Shown: positions 1-8,780 of the stretch, piece after piece
How the letters are laid out: every line of letters starts with the position of its first letter
How positions within the stretch are numbered: position 1 is the first letter of the stretch
Origin: Kineosporia babensis
GTDB lineage: Bacteria > Actinomycetota > Actinomycetes > Actinomycetales > Kineosporiaceae
Length of the DNA stretch: 64,000 nt
Assembly (NCBI RefSeq): GCF_021129305.1
Contig: NZ_JAJOMB010000011.1
Coordinates: 186,001-250,000 of the forward strand
Direction: 5' to 3'
Notes under the pieces: generated by a model
Seen by the model: only the letters and a program-made list of their open reading frames with translations
What the model was told of the DNA's origin: nothing
Database searches by the model: none
Position numbers and translations under genes: made by a program

Positions 1-130
1 CGTCGATGTACGGGCGGCTGGCACCGCGCGCCACCGTGACTACCGCCGTGGGCCGGGTACGCCCGGGTCGGTTCAGCTCTTCGGCTAGTTCTTCGGCCCG
101 CCTGGGACCGGTGATCGTCTGCGCCCCCAC
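1..130 (-). CDS. Possible N-terminus of an unrecognised protein, cut by window edge
   Basis: A reading frame stays open from a GTG at the right end to the window edge and gives about 43 residues. They have ordinary protein composition: a Glu/Leu/Arg-rich helix (RRAEELAEELNRPGR) and then a beta-like stretch (TAVVTVARGASRPYID). A purine-rich GAGGGCGG lies just upstream of the GTG. I do not recognise the family. Direction agrees with the next gene, UbiA. The plus-strand frame over the same bases is Ser/Pro/Arg-rich and looks like a shadow. Confidence 0.35.
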   Translation of the reverse strand, partial: MGAQTITGPRRAEELAEELNRPGRTRPTAVVTVARGASRPYID

Positions 131-214
131 AACCGCCCGCCCTCACGATCGCCTTGGTTTCTCCCCTGCTGCCTCATCGGCATCCGTAGGGGCCCACTGA
201 AGATCCCGAGCAAT

Positions 215-1069
215 TCAGGCAGCTACTAGGAATCCGGCTACCAGGAGAGCAACCGAGCCCAGCGTCAGCCGAAACGCGGCGTGTCCACCCAGTATCCCGA
301 CGCGTCCCACCGCGCCGGCGAGGGCCAGTCCGACCCCGGCGACCAGCAACACCACCGACAGAAGCCTTCGCAACGTACCGATGCCGTCCGAACCGATGAC
401 CCCGATCAGCAACCCGCCGGCGGCCAGCGCGATCAGCACCGCCATCACTGTCAGAGATCGGGCCGGGCCAATTCGCTGGGGTAGGCCACGCACGCCGGTG
501 ATCGCGTCCGCCTCGGTATCGCCGACCGTGTTCGCGAAATGGGCTCCGGCGCCGAGCAATGCGGCGGCGACAATGGTAGACGTCGGTGGCGCCTGGGCGA
601 GTACGGCCAAGGAGGCGATCACGGGCAGCAGACCGAACGAGACCAGGTACGGAAGCGGGCTGACCACCGTGCCTTTCAGACCGGCGTTGTACCCGATGGC
701 GCTGAGCACCGCGATGAGATGGCAGAGCCCGGCCCCGTGGTCAAGTCGCCAGGAGAGCAGAATCGCCGCCGCGGCTGCCAGACCCGCACCCGCCTGGATC
801 ACCCGCTCGTCCACCAGGCCGGCACTGATCGGTTTGTCCGAGCGCTGGGCAACCCGATCGCGTTCGGCGTCGAAGGCGTCGTTCGACCAGCCCACGCACA
901 GCTGCCCGGCCAGCACGGCTACGCCCACCGCGACCGCCGTCCGAAAACCGTCGGCCGAAAGACCATCCTGGACCGCGAGCGCGTAAGCCGTCACGAACAC
1001 TGTGACAGCCAGGGTCGGAAGCGGGTGACAAGCGTCCACCATTCCCCGAACCGCGCGTAGCGAAGGCAC
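215..1069 (-). CDS. UbiA-family prenyltransferase
   Basis: Integral-membrane enzyme of the UbiA superfamily, which transfers a prenyl group from a polyprenyl diphosphate to an aromatic or polar acceptor. The protein is 284 aa and mostly hydrophobic helices. It shows the first Asp-rich motif (SNDAFDAERDRVAQRSDKP, the NDxxDxxxD signature near residue 63) and a second acidic motif (GDTEADAITGVRGLPQRIG near residue 180). Both normally bind the Mg-diphosphate. The GTG start lies two bases beyond the stop of the upstream tetR gene, with AAAAGG at ribosome-binding distance, so the two genes are probably translated together. The acceptor cannot be read from sequence. Menaquinone-type and secondary-metabolite acceptors are both possible. 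Confidence 0.85.
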   Translation of the reverse strand: MPSLRAVRGMVDACHPLPTLAVTVFVTAYALAVQDGLSADGFRTAVAVGVAVLAGQLCVGWSNDAFDAERDRVAQRSDKPISAGLVDERVIQAGAGLAAAAAILLSWRLDHGAGLCHLIAVLSAIGYNAGLKGTVVSPLPYLVSFGLLPVIASLAVLAQAPPTSTIVAAALLGAGAHFANTVGDTEADAITGVRGLPQRIGPARSLTVMAVLIALAAGGLLIGVIGSDGIGTLRRLLSVVLLVAGVGLALAGAVGRVGILGGHAAFRLTLGSVALLVAGFLVAA

Positions 1070-1070
1070 T

Positions 1071-1844
1071 TCAGGCCTTTTCGATCATCGCACCGATACC
1101 GTCGAGCACCCGGTCCAGACCGAACCGCATCTCCGACCAGATCAGGTCTGCCCCCGGCGCCGGCTCTCCCGGAGCAGGTACGTCCGCCTCCATCGCCCCG
1201 CTCATCACCGTGTGGGTAAGGGCCGGGAACCGCCCGTCGCCCAGCACCTGACGCATCACCGCTGCAAACGTGGCCGCGCCGTCCACCGCACCGGCGCCGA
1301 TCTCGGCCGCCAGCGTCCCGTAGCCGCGTACCAGATTGCTCAGCAGCAGGATCGAGGCCAGCTTCTCCCCCTCCGCCAACCGCGTCTCCTGGAGGCACCG
1401 CAACCCGCGCTCCATCCACATCACCTGGTTGGGCAGCGGCGGCAACGTACTGATCGGAATCCGCAGTACCCACGGGCGCTGCCGGTAAGCAGCGAGCATT
1501 CCCATGGCCCACGCATCCAGGCCCACCCGCCAGCCTTTTTCCACCGGGGGCAGTTCCGGAGGCCCACCCACGGCCGCATCCAGCACCAGGATCAGCAGCT
1601 CGTCCTTGCTGCCCACGTGCCGGTAGAGCGCCATGGCGGTCACCCCGACCTCGGCCGCAACCTTGCTCATCGACACCGCAGCCAAACCGTCGGCGTCGGC
1701 GATGCGCACCGCCGCGTCCACGATTTCCCTTACCCCCACCGTCGGCCGGGGGCCCCTCACCGGCCGCTCGCGTAGGCCCCAGATCTCGGCGATGGCCGCG
1801 GGGACGGCGAACTCCGCCCGATCGTCATCCGCCATGCCTCCCAC
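1071..1844 (-). CDS. TetR/AcrR-family transcriptional regulator
   Basis: This 257-aa protein has a TetR DNA-binding domain near residues 40-90 (EIVDAAVRIADADG, then the recognition helix region GVTAMALYRHVGSKDELL). A long C-terminal ligand domain of the tetracycline-repressor C type follows. TetR proteins of this kind usually repress a neighbouring exporter and release DNA when ligand binds. It lies back to back with the DrrAB-type transporter. The 85-bp gap between the starts holds a 19-bp imperfect palindrome and two direct repeats, which are probable operator sites. Control of the transporter, of itself and of the co-directional UbiA gene is inferred. Confidence 0.9.
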   Translation of the reverse strand: MGGMADDDRAEFAVPAAIAEIWGLRERPVRGPRPTVGVREIVDAAVRIADADGLAAVSMSKVAAEVGVTAMALYRHVGSKDELLILVLDAAVGGPPELPPVEKGWRVGLDAWAMGMLAAYRQRPWVLRIPISTLPPLPNQVMWMERGLRCLQETRLAEGEKLASILLLSNLVRGYGTLAAEIGAGAVDGAATFAAVMRQVLGDGRFPALTHTVMSGAMEADVPAPGEPAPGADLIWSEMRFGLDRVLDGIGAMIEKA

Positions 1845-1860
1845 CCTCTCATCAAGTTTT

Positions 1861-1915
1861 CTGTGTACAGCGTAGACAGTTAGCTATATGGTCTACACAG
1901 TTTATGGTCTACACA
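1861..1915. promoter_or_regulatory. Putative TetR operator cluster
   Basis: CTGTGTAC-AGC-GTAGACAG at 1861-1879 is a palindrome with one mismatched pair. The 12-mer ATGGTCTACACA occurs twice, at 1888-1899 and 1904-1915, 16 bp apart. GTAGAC (1872-1877) and GTCTAC (1891-1896) also form an inverted pair. All share a GTCTACAC-like half site. They lie between tetR and the exporter genes, so they are the likely binding sites of that TetR protein. Confidence 0.6.
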
Positions 1916-1929
1916 AAAAGGAGTCGGGG

Positions 1930-2892
1930 ATGCCCAGCCACTCACCGGCGATCACCGCCCAAGGCCTGACCAAGCGCTACGGCGACCACACCGTCCTCAA
2001 TGATCTGGATCTGGAGGTCGACGCCGGTTCGATCTACGCCCTGCTGGGGCCCAACGGCGCCGGCAAGACCACCACCGTGCGCATCCTGGCCACGCTCACC
2101 ACGCCCGACTCCGGCCGGGCCACGGTCAACGGGCTGGACGTCGCGCACCAGCGCAAGCACCTCCGCCGTACGATCAGCCTCACCGGGCAGTACGCCGCGC
2201 TCGACGAACTGCAGACCGGCCGTGAGAACCTAGGCATGATCGGTGCACTGGCCGGGCTCAACCGAGCCCAGGCCCGCTTTCGCTCGGGCCAGCTTCTCGA
2301 CCAGCTGGATCTCGCCAAGGCCGCCGACCGGCAGGTGGTCACCTACTCCGGCGGGATGCGGCGACGGCTCGACCTGGCCGCCGGGCTGCTGCGCCGACCT
2401 GCGGTGATGTTCCTCGACGAGCCCACTACCGGCCTGGATCCCCGTAGCCGGGAACAGCTTTGGCAGGTGATCAGCGAGGTTGCGGCGAGCGGGACCACGG
2501 TCCTCCTGACCACGCAGTACCTGGAGGAGGCCGACCGGCTGGCCGACCGGGTGGCGATCATGGACCAGGGCCGCAAGGTCGTCGAAGGCACCCCCAGCGA
2601 GCTGAAGCAGCAGGTCGGAGGGGAACTGCTGCGTCTGGAGCTGGCCGATCGCGACGCCTTCGACCTGGTTCGGGCAAGGGCCGGCAAGAACGCAATGGGG
2701 GACGCCTCTGCTCTCGTTCTCAAGATCCCGGTCACCGGAGCTGCACCCGAGATTCGTTCACAAATGGACGTTCTCGATCCCGACCGCACGCTGATCCGGC
2801 ACTTCGCACTGCACCGCCCGGACCTGGACGACGTGTTCTTCACCTTCACCGGCCAACCCGCCAAGACGGCCAAGGAGCTCTCGCATGTCTGA
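1930..2892 (+). CDS. DrrA-type ABC transporter ATP-binding protein
   Basis: ATPase subunit of an ABC-2 exporter of the daunorubicin-resistance (DrrA) type, which powers efflux through the membrane subunit encoded next. The 320-aa protein has Walker A (GPNGAGKTT), the ABC signature (YSGGMRRRLDLA), Walker B (AVMFLDEPTTGLD), an H-loop region after TTQYLEEADRLADR and a DrrA-like C-terminal extension. I start at ATG 1930 because AAGGAG precedes it at correct spacing. The in-frame ATG at 1888 lies inside the operator repeats and would add only 14 residues. The gene overlaps the permease by 8 bp. The cargo is unknown. Confidence 0.92.
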   Translation: MPSHSPAITAQGLTKRYGDHTVLNDLDLEVDAGSIYALLGPNGAGKTTTVRILATLTTPDSGRATVNGLDVAHQRKHLRRTISLTGQYAALDELQTGRENLGMIGALAGLNRAQARFRSGQLLDQLDLAKAADRQVVTYSGGMRRRLDLAAGLLRRPAVMFLDEPTTGLDPRSREQLWQVISEVAASGTTVLLTTQYLEEADRLADRVAIMDQGRKVVEGTPSELKQQVGGELLRLELADRDAFDLVRARAGKNAMGDASALVLKIPVTGAAPEIRSQMDVLDPDRTLIRHFALHRPDLDDVFFTFTGQPAKTAKELSHV

Positions 2893-3667
2893 TCCGGCCA
2901 TGTCTGCGAACACCGCCTCGGTCGCGCTGACCCTGACCGGACGCACGCTGCGGTTGTCCCGGCGCAACACCGAAGCTCTGCTGATCTCGCTGGTCCTGCC
3001 GATCATGCTGATGCTGGTCTTCGTCTACCTGTTCGGCGGCGCCCTGCAGCCCGGCGTCGGCACCTCGGCCTACGTCACCTACGTCGTACCTGGGGTTCTG
3101 CTGCTGTGCGCCGCCTTCGGGGCGGCCCTCACCGCGGGAGCAGTCAGTTACGACATGACCAGTGGCATCATCGACCGCTTCAGATCAATGGACGTCGGTG
3201 GCGGCTGGTTCCTGTGCAGTCACGTGGTTGCCAGCCTGGCTCGCAACATCGTCTCCACCACCATCGTCCTCGGGGTCGCCCTGGCCATCGGATTCCGCCC
3301 GGACACCACTCCAGCGCACGCCCTGGCCGCCGCCGGTGTCCTGATCGCGTTCGTCCTGGCCGTCTCCTGGCTCTCCGCCGTGGTCGGCCTGATCGCCAAG
3401 ACCCCGGAAGCAGCCAGCAGTTTCACCTTCGTACCGATGTTCCTGCCCTACGCCAGCAGCGCGTTCGTCCCGATCGAGACCATGCCGAGCTGGCTGCGGG
3501 GCTTCGCCGAGCACCAGCCGGTCACCCCGGTGATCGAGACCCTGCGCGGACTCCTGCTGGGTGCCGACGTGGGCAACAGCCCCTGGCTGGCCCTGGCCTG
3601 GAGCACCGGCCTGCTGCTGCTCGGCGTGGCCTTGTCCGGTGTGCTGTTCCGACGCCGGGCCGCCTGA
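2885..3667 (+). CDS. ABC-2 type permease (DrrB-like)
   Basis: Membrane subunit of the exporter, 260 aa with about six hydrophobic segments. It carries the ABC-2/DrrB arrangement: an N-terminal helix after RLSRRNTEALL, a central GAVSYDMTSGIIDRFRSMDV loop typical of DrrB proteins, and a final helix ending in FRRRAA. The ATG overlaps the end of the ATPase gene, which fixes the pair as one transcription unit. An in-frame ATG five codons downstream is an alternative start. The partner is the preceding ATPase. Control by the divergent TetR protein is inferred from position. Confidence 0.9.
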   Translation: MSDPAMSANTASVALTLTGRTLRLSRRNTEALLISLVLPIMLMLVFVYLFGGALQPGVGTSAYVTYVVPGVLLLCAAFGAALTAGAVSYDMTSGIIDRFRSMDVGGGWFLCSHVVASLARNIVSTTIVLGVALAIGFRPDTTPAHALAAAGVLIAFVLAVSWLSAVVGLIAKTPEAASSFTFVPMFLPYASSAFVPIETMPSWLRGFAEHQPVTPVIETLRGLLLGADVGNSPWLALAWSTGLLLLGVALSGVLFRRRAA

Positions 3668-3702
3668 CCTCTCTTCCGGGGACGTGACGTACCTTCCAGT
3701 AC

Positions 3703-4221
3703 GTGACCCTGAAGCTGCTGATCATCTCCGACACCCACCTGCCCAAGCGCGGCCACGACCTCCCCGCGCAAGTCTGGTCCGCGGTGGCCGAGGCCGACAT
3801 CGTGTTCCACGCCGGCGACTGGGTGGCCGAATCGCTGCTCGACCGCCTGGAACGCCGGGCCCAGCAGGTGGTCGGGGTCTGGGGCAACAACGACGGTCCG
3901 GGCCTGCGCCGCCGCCTGCCGGAAGTCGCGCGGATCGAACTCGAGGGCATCCGTTTCGCCATGACCCACGAGACCGGCGCCGCCGACGGCCGGGAGAAGC
4001 GCTGCGACAAGACCTATCCCGAAACCGACGTGCTGATCTTCGGCCACAGTCACATCCCCTGGGACACCGTCACCCCCAACGGACTGCGCCTGCTCAACCC
4101 GGGCTCCCCCACCGACCGCCGCAAGCAGCCCGACCACACCTACCTCACCGCCACTGCCCAGAACGGCCAACTGCTCGACGTGGTGCTGCACCGCATGCCC
4201 CCGGAAACCACCAAGGCATAG
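3703..4221 (+). CDS. YfcE/MJ0936-type metallophosphoesterase
   Basis: Small (172 aa) calcineurin-like phosphoesterase. The di-metal ligands are visible in order: DTH (ISDTHLPK), GD (FHAGDW), GNND (WGNNDGPG), a His in MTHETG and the terminal GHSH (FGHSHIPW). This is the full set of the single-domain MJ0936/YfcE phosphodiesterases. Family members cleave model phosphodiesters and the physiological substrate is usually unknown. The start is a GTG 35 bp after the exporter permease, so it could be read from the same transcript, though a functional link is not evident. Confidence 0.88.
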   Translation: MTLKLLIISDTHLPKRGHDLPAQVWSAVAEADIVFHAGDWVAESLLDRLERRAQQVVGVWGNNDGPGLRRRLPEVARIELEGIRFAMTHETGAADGREKRCDKTYPETDVLIFGHSHIPWDTVTPNGLRLLNPGSPTDRRKQPDHTYLTATAQNGQLLDVVLHRMPPETTKA

Positions 4222-4229
4222 CCTGGAGC

Positions 4230-4304
4230 ATGGCTGACGTCCGGATCGGCATCTCGGGACGGCGCTACCCCGCTGACATCTCCGACCCCTGCGCGCACTG
4301 GTGA
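4230..4304 (+). pseudogene. Remnant of a DUF72-family gene (N-terminus only)
   Basis: An ATG with a GGAG just upstream opens a 24-codon frame whose first residues, MADVRIGISGRRYP, resemble the conserved start of DUF72 proteins (usually an RIGTSGWxYP-type sequence). The frame then departs from the family and stops. The next 90 bases do not continue DUF72 in any frame. The usual protein is about 230-300 aa, so this looks like the stub of a deleted gene. A chance resemblance in a short peptide cannot be excluded. Confidence 0.5.
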
Positions 4305-4398
4305 TTCCCCGCTCAGCGCACCGGTCTTGGCCATCAGGGCAGCCCGAATCCCCATCCCCTGAAGGTAATCCCCAGCAGCACGAACCGGTCCGTGGCGC

Positions 4399-4725
4399 TC
4401 AGACCGGATAGTCGGAGTTGTGGACGTACTCGAGATCGGAAGGCTGCACGTTCCTGACCCGTAATGCCTCGACCAACTGTTCCTCGCCCGTGACCCGGAC
4501 AAACCCGTGCTCGAGCATCCCGTCGTCCGGTCCGATGCACCAGTCGTTCGCCATGTACTCCTCGTCGAACTCCCGATGGAAGACGTTGAAGGTCCCGACC
4601 GACCCGGGGATCGAGTACACCGCGATCCAGGCCCGATGACGCGGCACGCTCGCCTCGACCTCTGCCACCATCAATTGCCCACGCCGCAACGCGGTACGAG
4701 TAGCCACCGGCCAGTCAACATTCAC
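4399..4725 (-). CDS. Hypothetical protein
   Basis: The protein is 108 aa and of no family I recognise. It is soluble, acidic and aromatic-rich, with no signal peptide or membrane segment. The frame opens further upstream into the tRNA gene, but a GTG preceded by AAGGGGG is the sensible start and keeps the gene clear of the tRNA and its terminator. Features are a central FNVFHREFDEEYMANDW stretch and a C-terminal EEQLVEALRVRNVQPSDLEY. It stands alone between the DUF72 remnant and the tRNA genes. Codon use is ordinary for the window. Confidence 0.65.
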   Translation of the reverse strand: MNVDWPVATRTALRRGQLMVAEVEASVPRHRAWIAVYSIPGSVGTFNVFHREFDEEYMANDWCIGPDDGMLEHGFVRVTGEEQLVEALRVRNVQPSDLEYVHNSDYPV

Positions 4726-4745
4726 GGTGCCCCCTTGTCCGACCC

Positions 4746-4788
4746 GCAAAAACAGAACTGGCCCGGTCCGAAGCAGACCGAGCCAGTT
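4746..4788 (-). terminator. Rho-independent terminator of the first tRNA-Lys
   Basis: AACTGGC (4756-4762) with CGGTC pairs with GACCG and GCCAGTT (4782-4788), a 12-bp stem with one mismatch. On the minus strand it is followed by CTGTTTTTGCG. It begins 8 bp after the tRNA 3' end. Confidence 0.8.
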
Positions 4789-4795
4789 ACCGAGG

Positions 4796-4868
<73 letters not shown>

Positions 4869-5055
4869 TCGGTTGGTGCTGGATAAGAGTGCCACACTCG
4901 CCCCGGACGTGCCAAAACGGGTCCCCGCCGAACCGATGGACGACGCTTGGGCACCAGTGACTTCGAGGTCCAGGACAACCGGTGGCAGCAGGACCGGCAA
5001 CCAACCGCCAGCCGATTGCAGCTCGACGGGCAGACGAGCACTCAGGCGCAAACGA

Positions 5056-5085
5056 GCGAAGCCCGGTCGCATGACCGGGCTTCGC
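5056..5085 (-). terminator. Hairpin terminator of the second tRNA-Lys
   Basis: A perfect 13-bp stem, GCGAAGCCCGGTC with GACCGGGCTTCGC, encloses a GCAT tetraloop and begins 8 bp beyond the 3' end of the second tRNA. A clear U-run is missing, as is common in high-GC actinobacteria. Confidence 0.75.
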
Positions 5086-5093
5086 ATCCAAGG

Positions 5094-5166
<73 letters not shown>

Positions 5167-5327
5167 TTGGCTGGCGCAGCCTGGTTCCTTGCGGCCCCTT
5201 GCTGCGTTGAAAACATTAGCAGGCGCCGGACGAAACCACGAAACCGATAACCCCGCCCGCCGCGTGACGGTCGGCACAGCAGGCCGAAACCGCCACGCAG
5301 ACAGGCAAAAGCCCTGACCCGAACCGG

Positions 5328-5954
5328 TCAGGAAGGGGGCAGGACGTACTTCTTGGCGGCCGCGCGGGCGGTCTCGCTGTCCGGGCCCGGATGCGGCACG
5401 AAGAGCACCTCGCGGTAGTACTTCAGCTCCTCGATGCTCTCCCGGATGTCGGCCAGGGCCCGGTGCCCGCCGTTCTTGGCCGGGGAGGCGAAGTACACCC
5501 GGGGATACCAGCGGCGAGCCAGCTCCTTGATCGAGGAGACGTCCACGATCCGGTAGTGCAGGTGCGCCTCGAGTTCGGGCATGTCCCGGACCAGGAACGC
5601 CCGGTCGGTGCCCACCGAGTTGCCGGCCAGCGGGGCCTTGCGGGCGTCGGGCACCCACTTCTTCACGTAGTCGAGGACCATCTGCTGGGCCTCCTGCATG
5701 CTCACGCCACTGTCCAGCTCGTCCAGCAGGCCCGAGGTGGTGTGCATGGTGCGCACCACGTCCACCATCGTGTCGACCACGCCCTCGGGCGGGCGGATCA
5801 CCACGTCCACCCCCTCGCCGAGGATGTTCAGCTGGGAATCGGTGACTAGCGCCGCCACCTCGATGAGGGCATCCTTCCCCAGGTCGAGGCCGGTCATCTC
5901 GCAGTCGATCCACACGATGCGGTCCTGCGAACGTTCGCTGTTCTCCGATGTCAC
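5328..5954 (-). CDS. orn: Oligoribonuclease
   Basis: A 3'-to-5' exoribonuclease that degrades RNA fragments of two to five nucleotides, including the pGpG left by c-di-GMP breakdown. The 208-aa protein has the DEDDh set: D and E in [13 protein letters not shown] in [11 protein letters not shown], and H/D in [18 protein letters not shown]. Orn-specific [14 protein letters not shown] is present. The open frame runs 29 codons further upstream, but the GTG ([12 protein letters not shown]) fits family length and clears the divergent prsW promoter. It is cytoplasmic and acts as a homodimer in known relatives. Two GGDEF-EAL proteins elsewhere in the window would produce its substrate. Confidence 0.95.
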   Translation of the reverse strand: MTSENSERSQDRIVWIDCEMTGLDLGKDALIEVAALVTDSQLNILGEGVDVVIRPPEGVVDTMVDVVRTMHTTSGLLDELDSGVSMQEAQQMVLDYVKKWVPDARKAPLAGNSVGTDRAFLVRDMPELEAHLHYRIVDVSSIKELARRWYPRVYFASPAKNGGHRALADIRESIEELKYYREVLFVPHPGPDSETARAAAKKYVLPPS

Positions 5955-6033
5955 GGCCGGTACTCTACGCTTCGAGGCGTTCGTCGGCTCTGGATGAACC
6001 GCCGGGTACCGCGCGCCGCTAAGGTCTGAAACC

Positions 6034-7203
6034 GTGAGCACGCCGTCCCCCTACCAACCGGCCCAGCCCGCCGACGCACCGATGGTGACGCCGCGGCGTC
6101 CCCGGTTCCGCACCACCATCCTGTGGGTGGCGGTCGTGGTCGTCCTGGTCGGCTCGGCTCTGCTCAGTCTCACCGCGATCACCCGCGAGACCGGCCTGGC
6201 CGGCCTGGTGACCGGTTCGGTGCTGGCCGCGGTGCCGGTCTTCCCGGTGGTGGCGGCCTTCCTCTGGCTGGACCGCTACGAGGCCGAGCCCCCGCCGCTG
6301 CTGGCCCTGGCCTTCGCCTGGGGCGCCGGGGTGTCCACGTTCGGCGCCCTGGTGATCAACACCGCATCGATGGTGGCGATCCACAACGCGGGCGGGGACA
6401 TGACGCACGCCGCGGTGTTCGTGGCGCCGGTGGTGGAGGAGGCGTTCAAGGGCGCCGCCGTGCTGCTGATCCTGCTGATGCGCCGCCGGGAGTTCGACGG
6501 CGTGGTGGACGGCATCGTCTACGCCGGGATGGCCGGTATCGGCTTCGCCTACGTGGAGAACGTGCTGTATCTGGGCCGTACCCTGGCCGACGCCGAGTCC
6601 GGGGGTGGCGGTACGGCCTTCGTGTTCATCCTGCGCTGTGTGGTCTCGCCGTTCGCGCACCCGCTGTTCACGGCGGCGATCGGCGTCGGCATCGGGATGG
6701 CGGTGCGCACCCGCACCCCGGCCCTGCGAGTGCTCGCCCCACTGGCCGGTTACCTGGTGGCGGTGCTGCTGCACGGGGTCTGGAACTGGTCGGCCTCGTC
6801 CGGCCTGGCCGGTTTCGCCTCGGCCTACGTGGTGCTGCAGGTGCCGGTGTTCCTGGCCTTCATTGCACTGGCGCTGGTGGCCCGGCGCCGCGAGGGCAAG
6901 CTGGTGGCCCAGCACCTTGACATCTACGGGCGGACCGGCTGGCTGACCCAGGCCGAGGTGGCGATGCTGGCCTCACTGCCGGCCCGGCGTGAGGCCCGCA
7001 GCTGGGCGTTGCGTACCGGCGGCAGCGAGGCCCGCCGGGCGATGCGCGACTTCCAGGAGCTCGGGAGCGAACTCGCCTTCCTGCGTGAGCGGATGGCCAG
7101 GGGCACGGCCGCACCGGACGCCCCGAACACGGAGTACGCGATGCTCGCGACGCTTTCGACGTTGCGCTCGCGCTTCCTGCCGAGGATGCCCCACCACCCC
7201 TGA
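6034..7203 (+). CDS. PrsW-family intramembrane glutamic protease
   Basis: A 389-aa polytopic membrane protein of the PrsW/CAAX-like protease family. The family includes the B. subtilis site-1 protease for an anti-sigma factor. It has the glutamate pair in VVEEAFKG, a second glutamate in FAYVENVLY, and the histidine motifs [10 protein letters not shown] and [10 protein letters not shown]. About eight transmembrane segments precede a soluble C-terminal region of about 100 aa with an Arg/Ala-rich helix. It starts at a GTG 79 bp from the divergent orn start. The substrate is unknown, and no anti-sigma gene adjoins it. Confidence 0.9.
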   Translation: MSTPSPYQPAQPADAPMVTPRRPRFRTTILWVAVVVVLVGSALLSLTAITRETGLAGLVTGSVLAAVPVFPVVAAFLWLDRYEAEPPPLLALAFAWGAGVSTFGALVINTASMVAIHNAGGDMTHAAVFVAPVVEEAFKGAAVLLILLMRRREFDGVVDGIVYAGMAGIGFAYVENVLYLGRTLADAESGGGGTAFVFILRCVVSPFAHPLFTAAIGVGIGMAVRTRTPALRVLAPLAGYLVAVLLHGVWNWSASSGLAGFASAYVVLQVPVFLAFIALALVARRREGKLVAQHLDIYGRTGWLTQAEVAMLASLPARREARSWALRTGGSEARRAMRDFQELGSELAFLRERMARGTAAPDAPNTEYAMLATLSTLRSRFLPRMPHHP

Positions 7204-7242
7204 CCGGAGGGATCCACCGGCCACCCGCTCGACCTCAGGTGC

Positions 7243-7476
7243 TCAGCCCAGCAGGTGGTCGAAGTCGCCGTCCTTGGCGCCGAGGATCATCGCCTCGATC
7301 TCGCCGCGGGTGTAGACCAGAGCCGGCCCCTGCGGGAACCGGGAGTTGCGCACGGCCACCTGACCGTCGTGCAGTGCAGCCAGCTCGACGCACTGACCCT
7401 GGGAGTTGCTGCGGGCGGACTTCTTCCACTCCGCGGTGATCAGATCGGCCCGCATCCCGTTGTGAATCTGCGACAT
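7243..7476 (-). CDS. DUF397 protein
   Basis: A 77-aa protein with the DUF397 signature: WKKSARSNSQGQCVELA, then QVAVRNSRFPQGPALVYT and a C-terminal helix. I begin at the ATG with TTGGAGG five bases upstream rather than the in-frame TTG overlapping that site. DUF397 proteins in actinomycetes usually accompany an XRE/DUF5753 regulator and often an RsbW-like ATPase, as in the whiJ/abaA-type loci of Streptomyces. All three occur here. They are thought to act as small partners or antagonists of the XRE protein. Confidence 0.9.
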   Translation of the reverse strand: MSQIHNGMRADLITAEWKKSARSNSQGQCVELAALHDGQVAVRNSRFPQGPALVYTRGEIEAMILGAKDGDFDHLLG

Positions 7477-7753
7477 CTCGACCTCCAAAAACTGGCAGAC
7501 GACGTCCGCGGTCCAGATCGCTCAGACGTTGGCACGTTCTCCTGCACGTTCTCCTGCGCGTGCACTTGCGCGAGCAGTCCGGCAGTTCGTGACTATACGG
7601 GCAGGTCGGACCGCCTGACCAGCCTGTTTTGCACACTGTGTTGGTATATGCACACGCCTAGTCAACAGGTCGCTCTGTGCACAAGAGGGTTAACACCCGC
7701 ATCGCACGCCCCGACGATGCCCTCGCCGGGCCAGGACATCGTGAGACGTGAAA
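7477..7753. repeat. Intergenic region with tandem 12-mer and GTGCAC boxes
   Basis: No gene is seen here. GCACGTTCTCCT is repeated head to tail at 7532-7543 and 7544-7555. GTGCAC occurs at 7560-7565 and inside TGTGCACA at 7676-7683, and GCACAC at 7631 and 7650. The same hexamer lies over the start of the XRE gene (8618-8623), so these may be sites for that regulator. Confidence 0.5.
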
Positions 7754-8612
7754 TCAGGCCTGCGCCAGGATCTTCTGCAGAGTGCGCCGGGTCATGTCCG
7801 GCGGCTGGCTGTCCACCGTGAGCCGCTCCATGGTCTGCGCATAGCGCTCCACGTGGTCCGGCTTGTCCAGGTAGTGCGCACTGGTCAGGTGCTCGACGTA
7901 GACCGTGTCGGGCAGCTCCGGCTCCGGGAAGCGCAGGATGGTGAAGGCACCGCCCTCACCGACGTGCCCGCCGAACCGGAACGGCATCACCTGCAGCGTC
8001 ACGTTCGGCAGCGTCATCAGGTCGAGCAGGTGCTCCACCTGCTCGCGCATCACCTTGGCGCCCCCGATCGGCCGGTGCAGCGCAGCCTCGTCGACCACCG
8101 CCCAGAAGTGCGGGGGGGCTCTCCCGGCGCAGGATCGACTGGCGCTTGATCCGGAAGTTCACCCGGCGCTCGACCTCGGCCACGGCCGCGTTCGGGGCGC
8201 CGGCACTGACCACCGCGCGGGCGTAGGCCTCGGTCTGCAGAAGCCCGGGCAGCAGCTGGATCTCGTAGCTGCGGATCAGGCTGGCGGCCTCTTCCAGGCC
8301 GACGAACGTCTCGAACCAGTTCGGCAGCACGTCGTCGTAGCTGTGCCACCAGCCGGGGTGGTTGGCCTCCCGGGCCAGGGCCACCAGCGCCTCGCGCTGG
8401 GCCGCGTCCTCGACCCCGTAGTACTCGAGCAGATCGGCGATGTCGCGGTCCTTGAATCCGACCCGGCCCAGCTCGAGACGGCTTATCTTGGACTCGGACG
8501 CGCGGATCCGGTAGCCCGCGGCCTCTCGGGTCAGGTTCCTCGACTCCCGCAGGCGTCGTAACTGGGCGCCCACCAGAATGCGCCGGACCGTCGGTCCACC
8601 CGGCGTCGTCAC
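7754..8612 (-). pseudogene. XRE-family regulator with DUF5753, frameshifted
   Basis: The first part encodes an XRE helix-turn-helix (LREARN-like LRESRNLTREAAGYR, SESKISRLELGR) and the start of DUF5753 (ANHPGWWHSYDDVLPNWF, SYEIQLLPGLLQTEAYARAV) up to RRESPP. From there the other reading frame continues the family exactly: HFWAVVDEAALHRPIGG, NVTLQVMPFRFGGHVG, DTVYVEHLTSAHYLDKPD. The break is a run of seven cytosines on the coding strand (8112-8118). Six would restore a normal protein of about 285 aa. It may be a sequencing error, a recent pseudogene or a slippage switch. The start is a GTG with GAGG upstream. Confidence 0.85.
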
Positions 8613-8780
8613 AGTGTGTGCACCTCACTAGAAGTCAAGAGGATCCGATCGCCGATGAGCGTGGCTCTTCGTGTCCAACCTGCAGCATTGCCGCGACCCG
8701 GTGCCAGTGTGCCACCTCGGCGACCTCAGGACCTAGCGGAAGCCACTTTCATCGGATTTCGGACGGCTCGCACATTTATC

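Noticed and set aside
6-200. 64-residue plus-strand open frame at the left edge
   Set aside because: It is Ser/Pro/Arg-rich with no ribosome site. The minus-strand frame over the same bases looks more like protein.
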